Shown here one piece after another: positions 59,248-64,000 of a stretch of 64,000 bases of DNA; the stretch's first letter is position 1; every line of letters begins with the position of its first letter. The stretch comes from Streptococcus vestibularis ATCC 49124 (GTDB lineage Bacteria; Bacillota; Bacilli; Lactobacillales; Streptococcaceae). Location: positions 1,557,613-1,621,612 of the forward strand of contig NZ_GL831112.1 in assembly GCF_000188295.1 (NCBI RefSeq), in the 5' to 3' direction. The notes beneath the pieces were generated by a model that saw only the letters and a list, made by a program, of their open reading frames with translations, was not told the origin of the DNA and searched no databases. A program made the translations under genes and the position numbers.

Positions 59248-60355
59248 ATAAAAAAATATCTTTATTCTGGGGCGATTTCTCTAATAGCCGTCTTTACATT
59301 GTCAGCATGTGCCAAACCAAAACTCGATGCTAAGCTTCTGTTAACGACATTGTCTATATGTCTAGAAGAGGCCTCAAACTTAAAGCTGATCAAACCTTGG
59401 TTGAAGCCTCATTCAAACTTGAGGATATTTCTGAAGATATGAAAAATGAGCTAAAAACATCTGCTAAACAGTTTTACCTCAAAGATGAGGATGGTAAAAA
59501 AGTCACAGCAAGTAAGATTGACAAAGATGACCTACCTATTCTCTTCAACAAAAATAATAACGTAGAAAATGCTACAGATGACTTTGGAAAAGTTGAAGCT
59601 AATGACTACAAGACTGTCTCTCTCTTTTTCGAAGTGAACAACGATTCAAAATATAAACTCTATTTTGAATCAAAAGATGAAAAGACAAAAGGACAGACTG
59701 TTTCTACTAGTCCAAAAAATTTCGATGGTCAAACAACTACCAATGTAAAAAAAGATGTTGATACTTATTTCAACGCAGTTTCTCTAGATGGAGAAAGTAA
59801 AAATTACAATAAATTTGTTTCTAATGACTTAGATAAGGCTAAGAGTGAACTTAGTCAATATTTCTCAGATAGTCTTCAATATAGCTATGATGAAACTGAT
59901 AATATCAAACCAACTGGAGATGAAGTTCCAAAAGTTTCCGGATGTGTTTAAACTGATAATCGTGAACGTGGTAGTTAGTCTGTTGATAACATTATCGTTA
60001 CTAAATATAAGACGGAGTTTAACGTTGACATGTCAACTATCAGTATGAAAGCTGCAGACGATGCATATGCGGCTAACCATCCAAGTCTTACTGACGATCT
60101 AAAAAAACACCTACAAAGCAATATGCTAACGCTGGAAATGTCGACCAATTGACCCAACAATACTATATGGAAACTTACTTACCTAATTCAATTAAAAAAG
60201 TAAGTCCATCAGTACCAAAGACAGACGAAACAAATATCTTTAAGGATTACTCAGTTGAACTCACTAAGAAAGACGATAAGTGGGCCTTTTCCGACAAAGA
60301 TAGCTATGTCGAAAAATGGGATTACTATCTACTCTCCTACACCTATACAGGTTAA
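59248..60355 (+). pseudogene. Decayed lipoprotein gene (DUF5105-like)
   Basis: After a GGGG ribosome-like site the frame starts with ATA instead of ATG (59248) and encodes a lipoprotein signal KKYLYSGAISLIAVFTLSAC, with lipobox LSAC. A frameshift near 59340 leads into the frame 59358-59951 (KADQTLVEASFKLEDISEDM...), which ends in a TAA at 59949; further pieces follow in other frames to 60355 (ending YYLLSYTYTG). The protein would be a secreted Lys/Asp-rich lipoprotein of about 360 residues resembling streptococcal DUF5105 lipoproteins. Start loss, frameshifts and stops show it is dead. Confidence 0.72.
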
Positions 60356-60387
60356 CAAGAAATAATTACAAAAAACGTTAAACACAA

Positions 60388-60415
60388 AAAAATCAGCCGT
60401 TTGGCTGATTTTTTT
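60388..60415. terminator. Bidirectional terminator after BI-1 gene
   Basis: AAATCAGCC and GGCTGATTT (60390-60411) with a GTTT loop, flanked by A-run and T-run on either side. Confidence 0.85.
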
Positions 60416-60416
60416 A

Positions 60417-61106
60417 CTAGTCACGACTTGCAAAGATTCGCAAGATATTCAAGAACAAGTTAATAAAATCCAAGTAGAGACTGAGCGCCATAGAAACCGC
60501 CCACCCATCTGTGACTTGACCATTAGTACTATAATAAATCTTTTTAATTAACTGATTGTCATAAGCAATTAAGCCAGAGAAAATGAGAACTGATACAATA
60601 CTAATCACAAAACTCATCGTGCTACTTGCAAAGAAAATATTAACTAAGCTAGCCACAATAATTCCAATCAAAGCTGCCATAAGAAATTTGACTATTCCTG
60701 ACAAATCACGCTTAATAGAAACTCCGATAAGTGCCATGACAAAAAAGACAATGGCAGTACTAATAAAAGCTTGGAAAACATTAGCCTGAGTGTATTGGAC
60801 AATGATAAAACTTAATGTAAAACCATTCAAGGCTGAATAAACTAAGAATAAGGGCAGAGCCGCAGGTGTGTTCTTTCGTGCAGCACCACTAGCCAAAAAA
60901 ACCAAAGCTAACTCAACAAAAATAGCTGCCGTATAAACCCAAGAATAATTCATCAGAATATTAACAAAAAGATGAGAGAGAGGGAATAACATCAGATAAG
61001 AAATGACTGCTGAAATCCCTACCCCAATACCAACAAGACCGTAAATCTTCCCGAAAAAGCGATTTAATCCTGCATCACTAGTTGTATAAATTGCATTTGA
61101 TTCCAT
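60417..61106 (-). CDS. Bax inhibitor-1 / YccA family membrane protein
   Basis: Polytopic membrane protein of 229 aa with seven hydrophobic segments in the BI-1 (TMBIM) family, members of which form pH-sensitive Ca2+ leaks. It begins [20 protein letters not shown] and ends with the family tail [20 protein letters not shown]. Lies upstream of no close partner; HD gene is 23 bases upstream on the same strand and could share a transcript. Confidence 0.9.
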   Translation of the reverse strand: MESNAIYTTSDAGLNRFFGKIYGLVGIGVGISAVISYLMLFPLSHLFVNILMNYSWVYTAAIFVELALVFLASGAARKNTPAALPLFLVYSALNGFTLSFIIVQYTQANVFQAFISTAIVFFVMALIGVSIKRDLSGIVKFLMAALIGIIVASLVNIFFASSTMSFVISIVSVLIFSGLIAYDNQLIKKIYYSTNGQVTDGWAVSMALSLYLDFINLFLNILRIFASRD

Positions 61107-61129
61107 AAATATCTCCTAAGTTTAATAAA

Positions 61130-61633
61130 TTAATGGTGGTGACTTTGTAGAGTCTTGCGACGGAAAAACTTACGATTTTTAATGCGATTTCGTAAAGGTG
61201 TCACTGCTTCTTTAACAGCCCAGTACTTATCCACCATGGTAACGATATAAGATTCCTTATACTTTGGCGGTGCAATAGTTGCTCCCCACATATGTTTGAG
61301 GATGATATCCTCTTCTTTTTTGTTTAAATTAACAAGCTTTCTGGCATTACGAACAGCAATCCGTGGGTGCACCCAAGCATGACTCTTATTAAATTTGGTT
61401 ACTCGCCAATCATAATAGAAAAAGTCATGCAAGAGACCACCTCGAGCAGTACTCTTAGCATCCCAGCCAAATTTTTTAGCAATTTTGTAGCTAGTATAAC
61501 TAACATTAACCGAGTGTTCCAAACGTGTCGAATGATGGTGTTGGACAATCCCATCCAATTTTTGAAAACGTGGGTGTGAAATCAAATGTCCAACAACTTC
61601 CATGAATTCTTTATCATCTTCTGGTCGCTTCAT
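61130..61633 (-). CDS. HD-domain phosphohydrolase-like protein
   Basis: Soluble protein of 167 aa with an HD domain: metal ligands include His in TRLEHSVNVSYTSYKIAKK (about 38-56) and the HD pair in GGLLHDFFYYDWR (about 66-78). Basic C-terminus ending in QSHHH. HD proteins of this size hydrolyse nucleotide or dinucleotide substrates in other bacteria; the substrate here is unknown. Confidence 0.87.
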   Translation of the reverse strand: MKRPEDDKEFMEVVGHLISHPRFQKLDGIVQHHHSTRLEHSVNVSYTSYKIAKKFGWDAKSTARGGLLHDFFYYDWRVTKFNKSHAWVHPRIAVRNARKLVNLNKKEEDIILKHMWGATIAPPKYKESYIVTMVDKYWAVKEAVTPLRNRIKNRKFFRRKTLQSHHH

Positions 61634-61734
61634 AATAATACCTCATTAATGTTTCTAACGCTTCTTCATTATACCACTAGAGCTTAAATTTATTTTAAAA
61701 GGCGAATATTTTCCAATAAAATCAGCCTTAGGAC

Positions 61735-62472
61735 CTAGAGACTAAACATGATAATCCCTGCAGCAACAGCAACATTGAGACTCTCTGCCTGGCCCGGCAT
61801 GTTAATATGTACCAGTTGATCCGCAGACTCAGCCATCTCCTTACTGATTCCCTGACCTTCATTTCCCATCACTAGGGCAAAATTACCGTCTGTCTTAACT
61901 GCTTTATAGTCAACGGAAACCTCTGAGAGAGTCGTTGCCAAGACTGTTAAATCATGTTTTTTACAAGTTTCAACCATCTCAAGAATCGGTCCACGATAGA
62001 TTGGCAGATGAAAATGACTTCCCTGCATAGAACGTAAGGTCTTCTGATTATAAATATCAGCGGATTTATCTGATAAAAAGACCCCATCATAACCTGCAGC
62101 ATCCGCTGTTCGAATCATTGTTCCTACATTACCAGGATCCTGAACATCCTCCAAGAGAAGGTACTTTCCTGAAAGAGACTCTGGCAAGGCTTGAGATTGT
62201 TTAGCAACTTCTGCCACAATCCCTTGGGGGGTCTGAGTTTCACAGAGCTCCTTGAGCACCTCTGGACTAACCAACTTAACTTTAGACATATTAGCTACAC
62301 GGTCAGCCATCTCCTCAAGCACAAAAATTTGAAGAATATCCGCACCACTTGCCTTTGCTTCCTCAAAGAGATGCCACCCCTCTAAAAGATAACTGGTTTT
62401 ACGGTGCTTGCGTTGCAACAATTTTCTAGCAGTCTTGATACTAGCATTTTGCTTTGATTGAATGATTTCCAT
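61735..62472 (-). CDS. TrmH/SpoU family rRNA/tRNA methyltransferase
   Basis: 2'-O-ribose methyltransferase of the SPOUT class, 245 aa. An N-terminal substrate-binding domain (about 1-95) precedes the knot domain with motif 1 LLLEDVQDPGNVGTMIRTAD (about 107-126), motif 2 LVMGNEGQGIS (about 196-206) and motif 3 INMPGQAESLNVAVAAGI (about 221-238). The target base cannot be told from sequence. Divergent from acyP. Confidence 0.9.
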   Translation of the reverse strand: MEIIQSKQNASIKTARKLLQRKHRKTSYLLEGWHLFEEAKASGADILQIFVLEEMADRVANMSKVKLVSPEVLKELCETQTPQGIVAEVAKQSQALPESLSGKYLLLEDVQDPGNVGTMIRTADAAGYDGVFLSDKSADIYNQKTLRSMQGSHFHLPIYRGPILEMVETCKKHDLTVLATTLSEVSVDYKAVKTDGNFALVMGNEGQGISKEMAESADQLVHINMPGQAESLNVAVAAGIIMFSL

Positions 62473-62574
62473 ACACTCATTATAGCAGAAATTGCTTGAT
62501 AAATCTTGGACTTGACCGACTTTATAGCAAGGATTATACTGAAAGAAAGAGGTTTCAAAAGGAGGTCATGGGCC

Positions 62575-62853
62575 ATGCAAAAAGTACGATTATTAGTCTC
62601 AGGAAGAGTCCAAGGTGTTGGTTTTCGTTATTCAACCTATGCATTAGCACTCGAAATTGGAGATATTTACGGTCGAGTCTGGAACAACGATAATGGAACT
62701 GTTGAAATTCTAGCACAATCAGATAAGCCTGCTAAGCTAGCTAAGTTTATCCAAGAAGTTCGAAAAGGGCCTTCAAAATGGTCTAAAGTAACCTATGTCG
62801 ATGTGACCATGGCTAACTTCCCTAATTACAGCGATTTTCGCATGGCTAATTAA
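62575..62853 (+). CDS. Acylphosphatase
   Basis: Small enzyme of 92 aa hydrolysing acyl phosphates. Catalytic Arg lies in SGRVQGVGFRYSTYA (about 9-23) and Asn in VWNNDNGTVEI (about 39-49), both complete. Start at 62575 (MQKVRLLVSG) follows a strong AAGGAGG; the frame is open back to 62506 but without a start of similar quality. The yidC2 gene begins 85 bases later. Confidence 0.93.
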   Translation: MQKVRLLVSGRVQGVGFRYSTYALALEIGDIYGRVWNNDNGTVEILAQSDKPAKLAKFIQEVRKGPSKWSKVTYVDVTMANFPNYSDFRMAN

Positions 62854-62938
62854 GGTCGGAGCTCCGTTTTTAACTTGTTCTCTTCCTTAAAAAAGGGTAA
62901 AATAGACAAGTATAACTAAAAACAAAAGGAATGATATT

Positions 62939-63856
62939 GTGAATAAAAATCAAAAACGTCTAGCCCTTATGGGGCTTGCTGCCAGCATGCTTCTCTTCCT
63001 ATCAGGATGTGTGAGCCTTGATAAGTCTGGTAATCCTACTGGTTGGGTTTGGAACCTACTTGGTCGCCCTATGAGCCACGTCATCACCTACTTCGCACAT
63101 AATTTAAATCTGGGATTTGGTCTTGGTATTATCTTCGTAACTATCATTGTTCGTTTGATTATCTTACCACTTGGTCTTCACCAATCTCGTAGTGCGGCCT
63201 ACCAATCAGCAAAACGTGAGTACCTTGCTCCTGTCTTAGAACCAATTAACGAACGTTTGCGCAACGCTGAAACTCAAGAAGAAAAAATGGCTGCCCAGTC
63301 TGAACTCATGCAAGCTCAGCGTGAAAACGGCCTAAGCTTAATGGGCGGTGTTGGCTGTCTTCCTCTATTGATTCAGTTTCCATTCTTCTCAGCGCTTTAC
63401 TATGCAGCACGTTACACTCCTGGTGTACTCAAGGATGACTTCCTCTGGTTTAACCTCGGTCATCGTGACTTCCCATTGATTATCATCATTGCCGCTCTGT
63501 ACTATTTCCAATCTTGGTTGTCTATTCAACAAGTTCCTGAGGAGCAACGTAAGCAAATGGCGGCGACTATGTACAGCATGCCAATCATGATGATTTTCTT
63601 TGGTATCAGCTCACCTGCAGCCGTAATCCTTTACTGGTTTGTTGGTGGTATCTTCTCTATTATCCAGCAGTTGATTACTAACTATATCATCAAACCTCGC
63701 TTAAAAGAGAAAGTTGCTGAAGAGTTCAAAAAGAACCCTCCAAAAGCCCCTCGTACAACACCAAACAAGCGTAAAGATGTCACTCCAAAAAATACCCAAG
63801 CAATTGCAAATAAACCCCAAAAAAATCGTAACGCTGGTAAACAAAATCGTAAATAA
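62939..63856 (+). CDS. yidC2: Membrane protein insertase YidC2 (lipoprotein, Oxa1 family)
   Basis: Insertase of the YidC/Oxa1/Alb3 family, 305 aa. The signal peptide has the lipobox FLSGC (lipidated Cys about residue 24), then five membrane segments. The conserved hydrophilic-groove Arg is in the second part of the core ([20 protein letters not shown], about 68-87). The C-terminal tail is strongly basic ([10 protein letters not shown]...KQNRK), typical of YidC2, which interacts with ribosomes. GTG start with AAAGGA upstream. Confidence 0.93.
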   Translation: MNKNQKRLALMGLAASMLLFLSGCVSLDKSGNPTGWVWNLLGRPMSHVITYFAHNLNLGFGLGIIFVTIIVRLIILPLGLHQSRSAAYQSAKREYLAPVLEPINERLRNAETQEEKMAAQSELMQAQRENGLSLMGGVGCLPLLIQFPFFSALYYAARYTPGVLKDDFLWFNLGHRDFPLIIIIAALYYFQSWLSIQQVPEEQRKQMAATMYSMPIMMIFFGISSPAAVILYWFVGGIFSIIQQLITNYIIKPRLKEKVAEEFKKNPPKAPRTTPNKRKDVTPKNTQAIANKPQKNRNAGKQNRK

Positions 63857-63879
63857 GCTACAAAACACTCTTGGAACAA

Positions 63880-64000
63880 TGTACTGATCCCAAAAAGTTA
63901 GACAATTAATTTATCCGAAGGATTTAGTTCTGTATTACACAGGACTGAGTCCTTTTAGTTTTACCTTAATTCGTTTATTGTTGTAGTAATCAATATAGCC
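63880..64000 (-). mobile_element. End of an IS3-family element, partial at window edge
   Basis: The minus strand from 64000 encodes YIDYYNNKRIKVKLKGLSPV, the C-terminus of an IS3-family (IS150 group) OrfB transposase. The frame stops at TAA (63935-63937) where the family usually has Gln (PVQYRTKSFG); the usual stop lies at 63911-63913. The terminal inverted repeat TGTACTGATCCCAAAAAGTT starts at 63880. It sits 23 bases after yidC2. The rest is outside the window. Confidence 0.82.

Noticed and set aside
1..64000. CRISPR array, tRNA or rRNA genes, prophage
   Set aside because: No regularly spaced repeats, no cloverleaf-like sequence in the gaps and no phage structural or integrase genes (the XerD-like protein is a segregation-context gene) were seen.

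Overview
Organism. The window looks like chromosome of a low-GC streptococcus of the salivarius group, most likely Streptococcus vestibularis. Three things point there: a complete ureIABCEFGD-ureMQO urease and nickel-uptake cluster, which in streptococci is typical of this group; ManL/ManM/ManN/ManO genes of salivarius type; and a comRS locus whose comS remnant encodes the octapeptide VPFFMIYY, which I recall as the S. vestibularis XIP pherotype (S. thermophilus has LPYFAGCL). The species call rests mainly on that octapeptide.

Layout. 1-5.7 kb: two tandem mannose-family PTS clusters on the + strand; IIC-IID-ManO without a visible IIAB is followed by complete manLMN-manO. 5.7-7.2 kb: T-box leader and serS. 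7.5-15.8 kb (- strand): two small enzymes, then der, dnaI-dnaB-nrdR, covRS and a DUF177 gene. 16-18.9 kb (+): rsmG and ktrBA potassium uptake. 19.1-32 kb (-): tkt, a four-gene ECF transporter operon led by a SAM-hydrolase-family gene, sstT, a methionine uptake operon (metQ, M20 peptidase, metN, metI) behind a MET-box, and an amino-acid binding lipoprotein. 32-40.2 kb (-): the urease operon, where ureI admits urea, ureABC hydrolyses it, ureEFGD builds the nickel centre and ureMQO imports nickel. 40.5-45.6 kb: a decayed membrane-protein gene, a DUF805 gene, and a competence/bacteriocin locus of comR, a perfect ComR box, a frameshifted comS and a frameshifted C39-peptidase ABC transporter. 45.8-47.8 kb: PAP2 phosphatase, ribU with FMN riboswitch, trmL with a hairpin leader. 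48-50.9 kb (+): trkAH. 50.9-57 kb (-): yidD, rluB, scpB, scpA, xerD-like, cbpB, a phosphodiesterase, rdgB, murI, yneF. 57.2-64 kb: a broken TetR gene, lysA, a decayed lipoprotein gene, BI-1, HD protein, TrmH-type methyltransferase, acyP, yidC2, and the end of an IS3-family element at the window edge.

Themes. Most of the window is conserved housekeeping sequence. The accessory interest is concentrated at 40-45 kb, where the ComRS pheromone switch is wired directly to a peptide exporter but both output genes carry single-base deletions, and at 59-60 kb and 57 kb, where further genes are decaying. CovRS, reported in salivarius streptococci to repress the ComRS system, lies in the same window. 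Expression control is visible as a T-box, an FMN riboswitch, a MET-box, a ComR box, a hexamer-rich ureI promoter and many intrinsic terminators, several from one dispersed hairpin family. No rRNA, tRNA, CRISPR array or prophage was seen.
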